The notes: generated by a model from the sequence alone, not told the origin. A stretch of 35,426 bases of DNA from an uncultured Lachnospiraceae bacterium (GCA_910579935.1 CAJTVQ010000042.1:1-35426), one strand, 5' to 3'. Shown: positions 7,085-16,277, counted from the first letter of the stretch. Made by a program: numbers and translations.

Positions 7085-7126
7085 GACTACAGATGATGCA
7101 GCAAAAAGAGGCAAAGGAAAAAGCAT

Positions 7127-7235
7127 GAAATTTTTTCAAATCGCTTCCTTCCGGATTTGTGTCTGCGCTGCATCCGCAAACTTGTAAACCATTTATGGTT
7201 TTGCGCGGCAAAGCAGCGCAGAAATGAGGGTAAAG
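7127..7235 (+). repeat. Hairpin/Shine-Dalgarno leader repeat, copy A
   Basis: Related to 30473-30568 and 29649-29706. The core TTGTGTCTGCGCTGCATCCG (from 7157) and the following CAAACTT differ from the other copies only by transitions. A TGCGC/GCGCA helix and GAAATGAGGG (7221-7230) follow, supplying the ribosome site for ATG 7236. Confidence 0.7.
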
Positions 7236-8732
7236 ATGAGTGGGAAATATGATCCGGCGACGGGGGAACTGCTAAACGAAATATCGGGAGAAAACGACAA
7301 AGAAATGAAAGAAGGAGCCCCATCGGCCTCCGGTCCGGTACGGCAGGGGCCGGACGCGGCAGCACCGGAACCTGCCATGCATTTTGATCCCATGACCGGA
7401 GAGCCGGTGATGGGAAGGGGATATGCGCCGGATATAAACTTTATCGAACCGTCGAAGCAGCCGGAGAAGAATAAAACGAAACTGTGGATTGGATTAGGCG
7501 TTGCGGCGGCTGTACTTGTAGTGGCGGTTTCGGCTGTTGTTGCGGCAGTGTTGAAAAGCGGGATTCTTATGAGCAATTCAGGGAAAGTTCTAAGCGCCCT
7601 GGCCAATACCATGGCTTACCGGTCGCATTTGGCAGAGGATTTAGCCCCACTTCTGAGTCTTGCGGAGGATGATCATACCATCAGCATAGAGGTAGAGATG
7701 CCGGAAGAAGACGCGGCGGTGGAGATAAAGTATCGTTCCCAGCCGTCGGAAAAGCAGTTGGAGGGAGGCATTGATATCACCTATCTTCCGACGATTCATT
7801 TTATTGCTTCCATGGATTCTGAGAAGGTAAGAATACATATTCCGTTTTTGGATAAGCGTATTTTCACTTATAATTATATGGAAGAAAAAACGGGCTTTCT
7901 TGCCGAATTGCTTTCGGAAGAGGAACTGGAAGAAATGGATGCCGTCCTTGAGTCTCTTTTCAGGGAACAGGGAGAGGAGCATGTGGAAGCGATATTGTCC
8001 GGCCGGATGATGGAATGGTATCACTCCTTTGAGCTGGAAAAGGCAGGAACGAAGGAGTATGAAGTAAACGGAACCGCAAGAAAATGTACCGGATACCGGT
8101 TTACCGTTACATCGGAAGATATGCTGAATCTGCTTGAGGATATGGATGAGGTTCTTTTCGGAAATTATCCGGAAGAACTGTATAATCCCTATGCGGATTT
8201 TTTTGATGAGTTGTGGTATACCTGCAGTGATATGCAGGATATGGATGTGACATTTTATCTTTATAAGAACAGGGTAGAATGCATTCATATGGAAGAGGGC
8301 GGAGAGGAACTGGATATACTGTTTGAAAGTGATAAAAAGGGAAATCTGGACGTGGAATTCATCTTCATGGGTGAGACAGTACTGCAGATCAGGAGAAAGA
8401 TTACCGATTCCATAGAGGAATGCCGTATCCGCGGATATAGTTATGGCGGGTATCTTCTTGATATGGTATATCATTATAAAACCGGGGATTTTACGGTTGA
8501 CATCGAAGATGATCATGGGGAATATTATTTTTTGGAGGGGAATCTGCAGTCGGATGCAAAAAGTGCGGCAGTTACATTGGAAACCGCGGATTATTACGGG
8601 GATGAGCTGAATCTTAAGATAACTGTGGAAGAAGGCGCATCCATGGTGGCATTGGAAGGAACCGAAGTGGATTTGGGAAATTTGTCGGAAGACGACTGGT
8701 ATGACCTGCTGGAGGATTTCTTGTGGTATTAA
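7236..8732 (+). CDS. Membrane-anchored protein with large extracellular region (498 aa)
   Basis: I do not recognise the family. The start at 7236 is preferred over the in-frame ATG at 7224 because the latter is part of the ribosome site (ATGAGGG). Residues 1-82 are cytoplasmic, Pro/Gly/Glu-rich, and contain two related motifs, YDPATGE (5-11) and FDPMTGEP (50-57). One transmembrane helix spans about 84-106, and the remaining ~390 residues are outside, very acidic, and rich in beta-like segments. It lies between the ABC ATPase and two ABC-2 permeases on the same strand, so it may be an accessory or sensor subunit of that exporter, but the terminator at 7060-7084 separates it from the ATPase. 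No catalytic motif is seen. Confidence 0.85.
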   Translation: MSGKYDPATGELLNEISGENDKEMKEGAPSASGPVRQGPDAAAPEPAMHFDPMTGEPVMGRGYAPDINFIEPSKQPEKNKTKLWIGLGVAAAVLVVAVSAVVAAVLKSGILMSNSGKVLSALANTMAYRSHLAEDLAPLLSLAEDDHTISIEVEMPEEDAAVEIKYRSQPSEKQLEGGIDITYLPTIHFIASMDSEKVRIHIPFLDKRIFTYNYMEEKTGFLAELLSEEELEEMDAVLESLFREQGEEHVEAILSGRMMEWYHSFELEKAGTKEYEVNGTARKCTGYRFTVTSEDMLNLLEDMDEVLFGNYPEELYNPYADFFDELWYTCSDMQDMDVTFYLYKNRVECIHMEEGGEELDILFESDKKGNLDVEFIFMGETVLQIRRKITDSIEECRIRGYSYGGYLLDMVYHYKTGDFTVDIEDDHGEYYFLEGNLQSDAKSAAVTLETADYYGDELNLKITVEEGASMVALEGTEVDLGNLSEDDWYDLLEDFLWY

Positions 8733-8750
8733 AATATTCAGGAGAATAAT

Positions 8751-9956
8751 GTGAAACTGTTTTGTACCTATTTTAAATTGGAGTTTAAGAAAAGCATAAA
8801 GGTATTGAAGAAATCCGTCCTGAGCATGGCGCTTATGCTTGTGGTTCTGGGTCTTGGCGTGGCTGCGGTAAGTACTGTCTTATTGCAGTCACAAGTGTTT
8901 CAGATCGTAAATGTGGCGCTGGTAGTTCCGGAAGGGGAGAAAATGACCCGCATGGCAGTGCGCTTCATCGAAGGGATGGACAGCGTGAAAAGTGTCTGCA
9001 AATTCGAATATATGGAGAAGGATGCGGCAATAAAGGCGATGCAGGAAGGGACTGTACAGGCAGTCATAGATTTGCCGGAGAATTTTTATGAAGATGTGGA
9101 CAGCGGAATCAATACGCCTGCCAATATCTATGTTCCGAAAGAGTCTGCCCTGCATGTGGAGTTGTTTAAGGAACTGCTCTCGGACGGAGTATCCATGTTA
9201 CAGACGGCGGAAGCCGGAGTGTATGCGTCTTTACGCATAGCGGATGAATATCCGGCGCCGGCGGGGAAGAATGAAATCGGGAATCAGGCGGCTCTGCTCT
9301 ATATGGAGGAAGTCATGAGGCGGGGCGGGATATTTGATAAGTCGGTATGCTCGCCTTTGGGAGCGGTGGATTTCGGGCAGTATTATTATTCGGCCCTGGT
9401 GCTTTTGGCGCTGCTGATGGGCGGATTGAATTACGGTTTCCTGTACCAGAGGCAGAGCAGGGTGGTCGCAGAAAAGCTGGCAGTCTGCGGGATGGGCAGA
9501 TGGAAGATGTCCCTGGCAAAGGTGGCAGTCATGACCGGAATCCTGTGGATGACCGGAAGTCTGATTTATGCGGCTGCCTGTGCAGTATCTGCGGCGATGC
9601 ATCTTGATTTTCTGCGTTTTCACCCGGGAGCGGTTTTTGGGATGTTTATGCTTTGCGCGGCCATGGCTGCTTATTTCCATGCGGTATATGCACTGGCGGG
9701 AAACAGTACGCAGGGGGCGGCAGTGGTTTTTGCGCTGAATATCATCATGGTGACAGGGTCGGGGCTTTTGGTGCCTGCCGCATACCTGCCGGATATGGTG
9801 GGAAAGATTGGGGCATGGATGCCGTTAAATGCATGGAGCAGGTATCATCTGAACCTGATGTTCGGAATGGTTTCCGTGAAAGAAATTGTCTGGCTGCTTG
9901 TCCTGTGTGCAGCCGGGACGGGGATAGGAGCGGTATCTTTATGGAAAAATACGTAA
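8751..9956 (+). CDS. ABC-2-type transporter permease, first subunit
   Basis: A 401-aa membrane protein starting at GTG 8751, with AGGAG about 7 nt upstream (the nearby ATG is followed at once by a stop). One N-terminal helix (about 19-46) is followed by an extracellular region of roughly 170 residues and then five to six helices from about residue 215 to the end. This is the layout of the ABC2_membrane_3 family (YhgE/DrrB-like exporters). It is 18 nt after the 498-aa gene and overlaps the next permease by 16 nt, so the two permeases are surely co-translated and probably form the heterodimeric channel served by the ATPase at 6191. Confidence 0.85.
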   Translation: MKLFCTYFKLEFKKSIKVLKKSVLSMALMLVVLGLGVAAVSTVLLQSQVFQIVNVALVVPEGEKMTRMAVRFIEGMDSVKSVCKFEYMEKDAAIKAMQEGTVQAVIDLPENFYEDVDSGINTPANIYVPKESALHVELFKELLSDGVSMLQTAEAGVYASLRIADEYPAPAGKNEIGNQAALLYMEEVMRRGGIFDKSVCSPLGAVDFGQYYYSALVLLALLMGGLNYGFLYQRQSRVVAEKLAVCGMGRWKMSLAKVAVMTGILWMTGSLIYAAACAVSAAMHLDFLRFHPGAVFGMFMLCAAMAAYFHAVYALAGNSTQGAAVVFALNIIMVTGSGLLVPAAYLPDMVGKIGAWMPLNAWSRYHLNLMFGMVSVKEIVWLLVLCAAGTGIGAVSLWKNT

Positions 9957-10996
9957 TCTGGTACAGGCTGTGGTTAAAATCATATGTCAGGAAAACGTCC
10001 TGCTGGCTGCAGCTATTGGGGATGGTTCTGCTGCTTTTGGTGATTTCTTCTGTTTCAGTTCCGGACAGCGGGAATGTAACGGTGGGCATCTGCTATGAAG
10101 GAGACGGCTATGCGAAACAGATAGCAGAAGAACTGGCAGAAGGGGACAGCATTTTTACATTCCGTGTCTATGACGGGGAAGAAGAACTGTATCGGGATGT
10201 GACTGCAGGGAAAGCGGAGTGTGGATTTCTTTTTCCGGCAGATTTTGAGAGGAAAATAAAAAGAGGCAGCCTGAAGGAATCCGTCGTTTATATTTCTACC
10301 CCGCTGACGGCAAAGGGGGAAGTGGCGGGGGAGACGGTATATGCCGTACTGCTTCGGATTTACAGCGATGAAATATTAAAGAACAGTGAAAAGGAATGGT
10401 ACGGGGATGCCGATGCGGACAGAACGGCAGAACTGTTGAGGTGGAACCGCTTTTATCAGGAAGGAAATCAGGTCTTCCGGCTGGAGACAGAAGCAGTGGA
10501 TGCCGGAGCGGGAAAAACGTCCCAAGAGGCACAATCGCAGGTTTATCCGGTGCAGGGAATGCTGGGGCTTTTTATTTTTCTGCTGATGTTTCTGGCATAC
10601 GGGAGAAAATTTGAGGCGGGAAGATGTGCGGTGGAAAAGGCGCTGGACAGGACAGAACGGCGTATCTACGGATATATGGGGTGTCTTGCAGCCGGTACTC
10701 TGCCGGCGTTGGCCGGAATCGGAATGATTCTGCTGATAAAAGGACCGGAAGGGCTGGTGGGGGAACTGCTGCTTCTGCTGCTGTTTTTAGCAGTAAGCGG
10801 GGGATGGATTCTGGCGGCGGGCAGTCTGATGCACCGGAGTACTTCTTTTTTGTCATGTATCGTGGTGATGACTGCGGCAAATCTTCTGATCTGTCCGGTG
10901 TTCGTGGACGGCGCTCTGTATGTTCCGGCGCTGAAGTATGTAAGCTGTTTGTTTCCTTTGGGTATTTACCTGCGTATGCATGGGATGTTTTTATAA
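9941..10996 (+). CDS. ABC-2-type transporter permease, second subunit
   Basis: A 351-aa protein starting at ATG 9941 (AGGAG 10 nt upstream, inside the preceding gene). The reading frame stays open upstream to 9653, but that part is a shadow of the first permease. One N-terminal helix (LLGMVLLLLVISSVSV) leads into an extracellular region of about 160 residues, then about five helices up to the end, matching its partner in layout though shorter. Together with 6191 and 8751 it makes a complete exporter. The C-terminus is short after the last helix. Substrate not deducible. Confidence 0.83.
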   Translation: MEKYVIWYRLWLKSYVRKTSCWLQLLGMVLLLLVISSVSVPDSGNVTVGICYEGDGYAKQIAEELAEGDSIFTFRVYDGEEELYRDVTAGKAECGFLFPADFERKIKRGSLKESVVYISTPLTAKGEVAGETVYAVLLRIYSDEILKNSEKEWYGDADADRTAELLRWNRFYQEGNQVFRLETEAVDAGAGKTSQEAQSQVYPVQGMLGLFIFLLMFLAYGRKFEAGRCAVEKALDRTERRIYGYMGCLAAGTLPALAGIGMILLIKGPEGLVGELLLLLLFLAVSGGWILAAGSLMHRSTSFLSCIVVMTAANLLICPVFVDGALYVPALKYVSCLFPLGIYLRMHGMFL

Positions 10997-11024
10997 AATG
11001 GATTTTAGTCAGGAGTAAGAAAAG

Positions 11025-12452
11025 ATGGAAGATAAGATGGAAGATAAGAAAAAAATGTATCTGTTTGAACAGGCATCCATTCCGAAGGCAGTTATGTCTA
11101 TGGCGGTGCCTACGGTGATCAGTTCGCTGGTCATGGTGATTTATAATCTGGCGGACACCTATTTTGTGGGAATGCTGAACGATCCGGTGCAGAATGCGGC
11201 GGTGACGCTGGCGGCGCCGGTGCTGCTGGCGTTCAATGCGATCAATAACCTGTTCGGCGTTGGAAGTTCCAGTATGATGAGTCGTGCGCTGGGGGCAAAG
11301 GATTATGATACGGTGCGCAGGGTTTCGGTCTTTGGCTTTTACTGTACGGTTTTTGGCAGTTTTCTCTTTTCCCTGCTTTGTACGTTTTTTAAGAATCCTC
11401 TGCTGGCGCTTCTGGGAACGGATGCGGAGACTTACGCGGCTACAGGGGAATATTTGAAATGGACGGTTCTGTTCGGCGCCATGCCGGCGATTCTGAACGT
11501 GGTAATGGCATATATGGTGCGTTCCGAGGGAAGTACGCTTCATGCAAGCATCGGTACGATGAGCGGATGTGTGCTGAATATTTTACTGGATCCGCTTTTT
11601 ATTCTGCCGCAGGGACTGGATATGGGAGCGGCAGGGGCGGGGCTGGCCACGTTTCTTTCGAATTGTGTGGCGTGTGTGTATTTCTTTGTCCTGCTGTTTA
11701 TCAAACGGAAGAATACGTATGTGTGTATTCATCCGAAACTGTTCCGGTTCCGGAAAGAAGTCATTATGGGAATCTGCGGGGTGGGGATTCCGGCCGCGAT
11801 CCAGAACCTGCTGAATGTGACGGGAATGACGGTGTTAAATAATTTCACTTCCGCATTTGGTGCGGATGCGGTGGCTGCCATGGGGATTGCGCAGAAGCTG
11901 AACATGGTGCCGATGAACGTTGCCTTCGGGTTTACGCAGGGGGTGATGCCGTTGATCAGCTATAATTATGCTTCGGGCAATGGGAAGCGGATGAAGCAGA
12001 CCATTGTGTTTTCGGGAAAGAGCACGATTTCTTTTCTGGTGGTGATCTCGGCATTTTATTATGCGGGGGCGGGGTTTTGGATGCGGCTGTTTATTCAGAA
12101 TGAGAGTATTGTATCTTACGGAACCAGTTTTCTGCGGGGGATGTGTCTGGGACTGCCGTTTCTTTGCATGGACTTTTTGGCGGTTGGGGTGTTTCAGGCT
12201 GTGGGAATGGGGAAAAAGGCATTTTTCTTTGCGATTCTGCGAAAGATCATTATGGAGATACCGGCCCTTGTGATCCTGAATATGCTGTTCCCGCTTTACG
12301 GACTGGCTTATGCGCAGGCGGTTACGGAAGTGATACTGGCGGCTGTAGCGGTATTGGTTTTGCGCGGTATGTTCCGGAAGATGCCGCAGGGGGAGCAGGC
12401 GCAGACACGGAAATCAATTTCTTGTGAGGGAAGGGAAAACATGATAGAATAA
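11025..12452 (+). CDS. MATE-family multidrug/sodium antiporter
   Basis: A 475-aa protein with about twelve transmembrane helices in two repeats of six. The family start is plain: IPKAVMSMAVPTVISSLVMVIYNLADTYFVG, then GVGSSSMMSRALG, a second-half GVGIPAAIQNLLN and QGVMPLISYNYASGN. MATE proteins export cationic drugs or metabolites using Na+ or H+ gradients. CAGGAG lies about 10 nt before ATG 11025; an in-frame ATG at 11037 (a MEDKMEDK repeat) is an alternative. It follows the second permease by 28 nt and may share its transcript. The C-terminal tail from about 450 is hydrophilic. Confidence 0.93.
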   Translation: MEDKMEDKKKMYLFEQASIPKAVMSMAVPTVISSLVMVIYNLADTYFVGMLNDPVQNAAVTLAAPVLLAFNAINNLFGVGSSSMMSRALGAKDYDTVRRVSVFGFYCTVFGSFLFSLLCTFFKNPLLALLGTDAETYAATGEYLKWTVLFGAMPAILNVVMAYMVRSEGSTLHASIGTMSGCVLNILLDPLFILPQGLDMGAAGAGLATFLSNCVACVYFFVLLFIKRKNTYVCIHPKLFRFRKEVIMGICGVGIPAAIQNLLNVTGMTVLNNFTSAFGADAVAAMGIAQKLNMVPMNVAFGFTQGVMPLISYNYASGNGKRMKQTIVFSGKSTISFLVVISAFYYAGAGFWMRLFIQNESIVSYGTSFLRGMCLGLPFLCMDFLAVGVFQAVGMGKKAFFFAILRKIIMEIPALVILNMLFPLYGLAYAQAVTEVILAAVAVLVLRGMFRKMPQGEQAQTRKSISCEGRENMIE

Positions 12453-12506
12453 AGGAAAACGGATTAGGAACGTGAATAAAAAAGCAGGAAAGGCAGGCAA
12501 GCAGAT

Positions 12507-13481
12507 ATGAAAATCGGTGTTTTAGGTACAGGGGGAATCGTGAAAGCAATTGTACCCACGTTAAAGCGTTTGGAGAAGGTGCAGTGCCATGCCATTGCAT
12601 CGCGCACGGCAGAGCGTGCAAAGCAGGCGGCAGAGGAATATGGTTTTGCAAAGGCTTACGGCAGCTATGAAGAACTGGCGGCAGACCCGGAGGTGGAACT
12701 GGTTTACATTGCGACGCCCCACTCCTGCCATTATGAGGAGATGAAGCTCTGTATTTCCCATGGGAAACCCGTGCTGTGTGAAAAAGCGTTTACCATGAAC
12801 AGCGGGCAGGCAAAGGAAATCAAGGAACTGGCGGCAAAGGAGGGAGTCTTTACGGCGGAGGCCATTTGGACCAGATATATGCCTTCCCGTAAGCTGATAC
12901 AGGAAATACTGGAGAGCGGAATCATAGGAAAGGTGTCAACGCTTACTGCCAATCTTTCCTATCCCATCAGCGGGAAGCCAAGAATCGTTGAGCCGGAGCT
13001 GGCGGGAGGCGCCCTGCTGGATGTGGGCGTATACGGACTGAATTTTGCCGTGATGCATTTCGGCGGGGAAATCGAACGCGTGGAATCTTCCGTTCAGTTT
13101 ACGGATACGGGCGTGGACGGGATGGAGAGTATTACTCTGTTTTATAAAGACGGGCGGATGGCAGTCCTGACCCACGGCATATACGGGCGGTCTGACCGCA
13201 AAGGGATTTTTTACGGAGAAAAAGGGTATATCGTGGTGGAAAATATCAACAATCCGCGGAGCATTTCTGTTTTCGATACGGATGACAGGCTGGTGCGGCA
13301 CGTGGATGTGCCGGAGCAGATCAGCGGGTATGAGTATGAATTTCTGGAATGTATGGAGCGCATCGGAAAGGGAGAAACAGAGAGTTGCTCCATGCCTTTG
13401 GAAGACAGTATCTTTATGATGGAACTGATGGATTCCATCCGCAGGGACTGGGGACTTGTTTATCCGCAGGAAAGGAAATGA
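12507..13481 (+). CDS. Gfo/Idh/MocA-family NAD(P)-dependent oxidoreductase
   Basis: A 324-aa cytoplasmic enzyme. The Rossmann dinucleotide site is at the N-terminus (KIGVLGTGGIVKAIV), and the family EKP-type motif appears as CEKAFTMN near residue 94, with Ala in place of Pro. The second domain contains GGALLDVGVYGLNFA, whose conserved Asp lies in the active-site region. These enzymes oxidise or reduce sugars, inositols or related alcohols; the closest general type is the trans-1,2-dihydrobenzene-1,2-diol or glucose-fructose oxidoreductase group. The gene starts 54 nt after the MATE gene with a modest ribosome site. Substrate unknown. Confidence 0.9.
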   Translation: MKIGVLGTGGIVKAIVPTLKRLEKVQCHAIASRTAERAKQAAEEYGFAKAYGSYEELAADPEVELVYIATPHSCHYEEMKLCISHGKPVLCEKAFTMNSGQAKEIKELAAKEGVFTAEAIWTRYMPSRKLIQEILESGIIGKVSTLTANLSYPISGKPRIVEPELAGGALLDVGVYGLNFAVMHFGGEIERVESSVQFTDTGVDGMESITLFYKDGRMAVLTHGIYGRSDRKGIFYGEKGYIVVENINNPRSISVFDTDDRLVRHVDVPEQISGYEYEFLECMERIGKGETESCSMPLEDSIFMMELMDSIRRDWGLVYPQERK

Positions 13482-13482
13482 A

Positions 13483-13560
13483 GAATTTCTAAGGGTGGAA
13501 AGGACCCATCTTAAGAAATTCCAAATCATTTCCGGAAGAATCCGTGGACGGATTCTTCCG
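13483..13560 (+). promoter_or_regulatory. Two tandem hairpins between the oxidoreductase and deoB
   Basis: Hairpin 1: GAATTTCT (13483-13490) with AGAAATTC (13514-13521), continued by AGGGTGG against CCCATCTT pairs. Hairpin 2: CGGAAGAATCCG (13533-13544) pairs perfectly with CGGATTCTTCCG (13549-13560) around TGGA. Neither has a T run after it, so they look more like RNA-stabilising or regulatory structures than simple terminators. Confidence 0.6.
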
Positions 13561-13592
13561 AAGCCGGGTGTTTTACAGATTGGGAGGTCAGG

Positions 13593-14783
13593 ATGAAAAG
13601 ATGGAAACGTATTTTTGTAATTGTCATTGATTCGCTGGGAGTGGGGGCGATGGAAGATGCGGCGGCTTACGGTGATACGGGGACGGATACGCTGGGGCAT
13701 ATTGCCGCTTCCGTGAAAGCACTGCGGATTCCGAACCTGCAAAGGCTGGGAATGGCGAATCTGCATGAGCTGGCAGGGGTGTCACCCGTGGAAAAACCCA
13801 AGGGGTATTATATGAAGCTGAAAGAGGCGAGTACGGGAAAGGATACCATGACCGGACATTGGGAGATGATGGGACTCCATATTACCCGGCCGTTCCGGAC
13901 CTTTACGGAAACAGGATTCCCGAAGGAACTGATCGACGAATTGTCCAAAAGGACGGGACGGACGATCATCGGCAATAAGAGCGCCAGCGGGACGGAGATT
14001 TTGGAAGAACTGGCGGAGGAAGAAATTGCCACGGGGCATATGATTGTTTATACGTCCGCAGATTCCGTACTGCAGATCTGCGGAAATGAAGAGACCTTTG
14101 GGCTGGAGGAATTATACCGCTGCTGTGAGATTGCAAGAGAGATTACGATGCGGGACGAATGGAAGGTAGGGCGCGTGATCGCAAGACCCTATACAGGGAA
14201 GAAAAAAGGAGAATTTAAGCGCACCAGCAACCGCCATGACTATGCCCTGAAGCCTTATGGAAGGACGGCGTTAAATGTGCTGAAGGATGCCGGGCTGGAT
14301 GTGATTTCCGTAGGGAAAATTTTTGATATTTTTGATGGGGAAGGGCTGACGGAGTCCAATAAATCCAAAAGCTCGGTATATGGAATGGAACAGACGATAG
14401 AGATTGCAGGAAGGGATTTTAACGGTCTGTGTTATGTGAATCTGGTGGATTTTGACGCCCTGTGGGGACACCGCAGGAATGTGGAGGGCTATGCCAAAGA
14501 ACTGGAAAAATTTGATGAAAAACTGGGGACGCTGCTCGGGATGCTGCAGGAGGATGACTTGTTGGTCATCACGGCGGACCACGGCAATGACCCGACCCAT
14601 ACGGGAACAGACCATACCAGGGAAAAAGTTCCGTTTCTGGCATATTCCCCGTCCATGGAGGGGGCAGGAGCGCTTCCGGAGGAGGAAAGTTTTGCGGTAG
14701 TGGGGGCAACCATAGCGGATAATTTCGGGCTGGAAATGCCGGAAGGAACCATAGGGCATTCGGTGCTTGGGAAGCTGCGGTAA
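13593..14783 (+). CDS. deoB: Phosphopentomutase
   Basis: A 396-aa enzyme that interconverts deoxyribose/ribose 1-phosphate and 5-phosphate. It belongs to the alkaline-phosphatase superfamily and uses two Mn2+ ions. The N-terminal VIVIDSLGVGAMEDAAAYGD gives the first metal Asp, GKDTMTGHWEMMG contains the phospho-threonine region, and ITADHGNDPTHTGTDHTRE carries the remaining metal ligands. Length matches the family (about 390-400). GGGAGG lies a few nt before ATG 13593. The next gene, deoC, starts 22 nt downstream and uses the deoxyribose 5-phosphate made here, so this is a nucleoside catabolism operon. Two hairpins precede it. Confidence 0.97.
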   Translation: MKRWKRIFVIVIDSLGVGAMEDAAAYGDTGTDTLGHIAASVKALRIPNLQRLGMANLHELAGVSPVEKPKGYYMKLKEASTGKDTMTGHWEMMGLHITRPFRTFTETGFPKELIDELSKRTGRTIIGNKSASGTEILEELAEEEIATGHMIVYTSADSVLQICGNEETFGLEELYRCCEIAREITMRDEWKVGRVIARPYTGKKKGEFKRTSNRHDYALKPYGRTALNVLKDAGLDVISVGKIFDIFDGEGLTESNKSKSSVYGMEQTIEIAGRDFNGLCYVNLVDFDALWGHRRNVEGYAKELEKFDEKLGTLLGMLQEDDLLVITADHGNDPTHTGTDHTREKVPFLAYSPSMEGAGALPEEESFAVVGATIADNFGLEMPEGTIGHSVLGKLR

Positions 14784-14805
14784 TATATGAGAGGGAAGGG
14801 ATTTT

Positions 14806-15468
14806 ATGATGGAGAAAAGTGAAATATTAAAAAAAGTGGACCATACGCTGCTTTCACAGACGGCCACATGGGAAGAAATAAGAAAGATTCTGGACGACGG
14901 GATAAAATATGAAACGGCATCCGCCTGTATACCTGCGGCTTATGTGAAACAGGCAGCAGAATACGTGATGGGAAAACTGCCGGTCTGTACGGTAATCGGT
15001 TTCCCGAATGGTTACAGTACTGCGATGGTGAAAGCGCTGGAAGCAAAAGATGCCGTGGCAAACGGGGCGGGGGAAATTGATATGGTGATAAATATCGGCT
15101 ATCTGAAAGATAAACGATATGAGGAAGTCGAACGGGAAATCCGCCGGGTGCACGAAGCCTGTGGCGGGAGAATCCTGAAAGTGATCACCGAAACCTGTCT
15201 GCTGACAGACGATGAAAAGAAGAAAATGTGTGAGATCGTGACGGATGCAGGAGCGGAATTTATAAAAACTTCCACCGGATTTTCCAATTCGGGAGCCACG
15301 TTTGCGGATGTGGCGCTGATGCGGGAATATGTGGGAGAGAATGTGAAAATAAAAGCGGCGGGAGGAATTTCTTCCTTTGAAGATGCGGAAGAATTTATCC
15401 GTCTGGGGGCGGACCGTCTGGGAACCAGCCGTTTGGTGAAACTGATGGAAGCGGGTGAAAGCAGGTAA
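14806..15468 (+). CDS. deoC: Deoxyribose-phosphate aldolase
   Basis: A 220-aa TIM-barrel aldolase that splits 2-deoxyribose 5-phosphate into glyceraldehyde 3-phosphate and acetaldehyde. The Schiff-base lysine is Lys154 in EFIKTSTGF. Asp92 (GEIDMVINIG) and the second lysine in KIKAAGGI complete the site, and GADRLGTSR binds phosphate. Length is typical. AAGGG lies about 8 nt before the ATG; a second ATG directly follows (14809). Forms an operon with deoB and ends at a hairpin terminator shared with the convergent gene. Confidence 0.97.
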   Translation: MMEKSEILKKVDHTLLSQTATWEEIRKILDDGIKYETASACIPAAYVKQAAEYVMGKLPVCTVIGFPNGYSTAMVKALEAKDAVANGAGEIDMVINIGYLKDKRYEEVEREIRRVHEACGGRILKVITETCLLTDDEKKKMCEIVTDAGAEFIKTSTGFSNSGATFADVALMREYVGENVKIKAAGGISSFEDAEEFIRLGADRLGTSRLVKLMEAGESR

Positions 15469-15480
15469 CGGAGGGCAGAT

Positions 15481-15503
15481 ACGGAAACCTATGTTTCCGT
15501 TTT
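15481..15503. terminator. Convergent terminator between deoC and the ParB-like cassette
   Basis: ACGGAAAC (15481-15488) pairs perfectly with GTTTCCGT (15493-15500) around CTAT, then TTT on the plus strand. The last codons and stop of the minus-strand gene lie inside the hairpin, so the two operons meet here. Confidence 0.75.
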
Positions 15504-16277
15504 ACCCTTATAAAGTTTTTCCCATGAAAGTCCGCCATGGTTCTTTTTGTTATAATAAATCAGGATGGCTTCGGAAAAACCGAGGGAACCGTGTCTTCTG
15601 TCATGGGCGGCGCGGCTCAGCTCCTTGATGGAAATTTGGCTGAGTTTGGCTTTGAAGATGTCGTCTTTCATATCTTCGCCGTAGGCATGGACGAGTTTGG
15701 CAACACCGTTCAGCATGTTTGCACTGAGGGAGTGTGCTTCCCCTTCCCAGGTGCCGACAATCAGGCGGAGGACGCGGTCAAGGGTATGGTAACCGTATTT
15801 GTCGTATATATTTTCCAGCGTGGATACGGCGCGGATGCCGTTGGGAGAAGGGGTCGAGATGATGGCAAGTCCATAGGTTTCTACCAGCTCTTTGATAATG
15901 AGTTGTTTGTCGTTTCCGGCTTCCACATTTGCCATAAATATTTCATAGGGGAGAAGCGGTTTGACGTATTTCTGCTGGTTGGCGAAAATATCCGCTTCGT
16001 GTGCATAGATAAGATCGTCATAGATCATGCACCACACGGGTGTCTCACGTGAACCGGAAACCAAAGCTACAATTTCGATGGTATGCTGTCCGTTGAATAC
16101 ATAATTAATACCGTCACGGCGGCTGACCTTGACCGGATTGATCTGGTACAGGTCAAAATTCTCCGCTGTCCGCTGCACATGTCTGGCAGAAAGATTTCTT
16201 TGGTATTCCTGATTGGAAACAAGGTTTTTAATGGGAATTAATTCATAATGGACGTTAGGAACGAATTGCATCATCAT
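15489..16277 (-). CDS. DUF6551-type ParB-like protein
   Basis: A 262-aa protein, last gene of the minus-strand cassette. The N-terminal ~100 residues look ParB/Srx-like: LIPIKNLVSNQEYQRNLS, then NPVKVSRRDGINYVFNGQHTIE, where NGQHTIE stands in the place of the GERR-type box. The rest is helical. I associate this arrangement with the DUF6551 family. The start at 16277 is the first of three consecutive ATGs, with GGAGG 9 nt upstream. It overlaps the preceding gene by 23 nt, so they are translated together. ParB-like folds include DNA- or CTP-binding clamps and nucleases; which applies here is unknown. Confidence 0.75.
   Translation of the reverse strand: MMMQFVPNVHYELIPIKNLVSNQEYQRNLSARHVQRTAENFDLYQINPVKVSRRDGINYVFNGQHTIEIVALVSGSRETPVWCMIYDDLIYAHEADIFANQQKYVKPLLPYEIFMANVEAGNDKQLIIKELVETYGLAIISTPSPNGIRAVSTLENIYDKYGYHTLDRVLRLIVGTWEGEAHSLSANMLNGVAKLVHAYGEDMKDDIFKAKLSQISIKELSRAAHDRRHGSLGFSEAILIYYNKKNHGGLSWEKLYKGKTET

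Noticed and set aside
7641..8516. 291-codon minus-strand frame
   Set aside because: Antisense to the 498-aa protein, which has a ribosome site, membrane helix and operon context; the antisense frame has none.
9653..9940. N-terminal extension of the second permease
   Set aside because: This part is out-of-frame sequence of the first permease; a good ribosome site precedes ATG 9941.
10572..11543. 323-codon minus-strand frame
   Set aside because: Antisense to the second permease and the MATE gene; composition is His/Arg-rich as expected for a shadow, with no family features.
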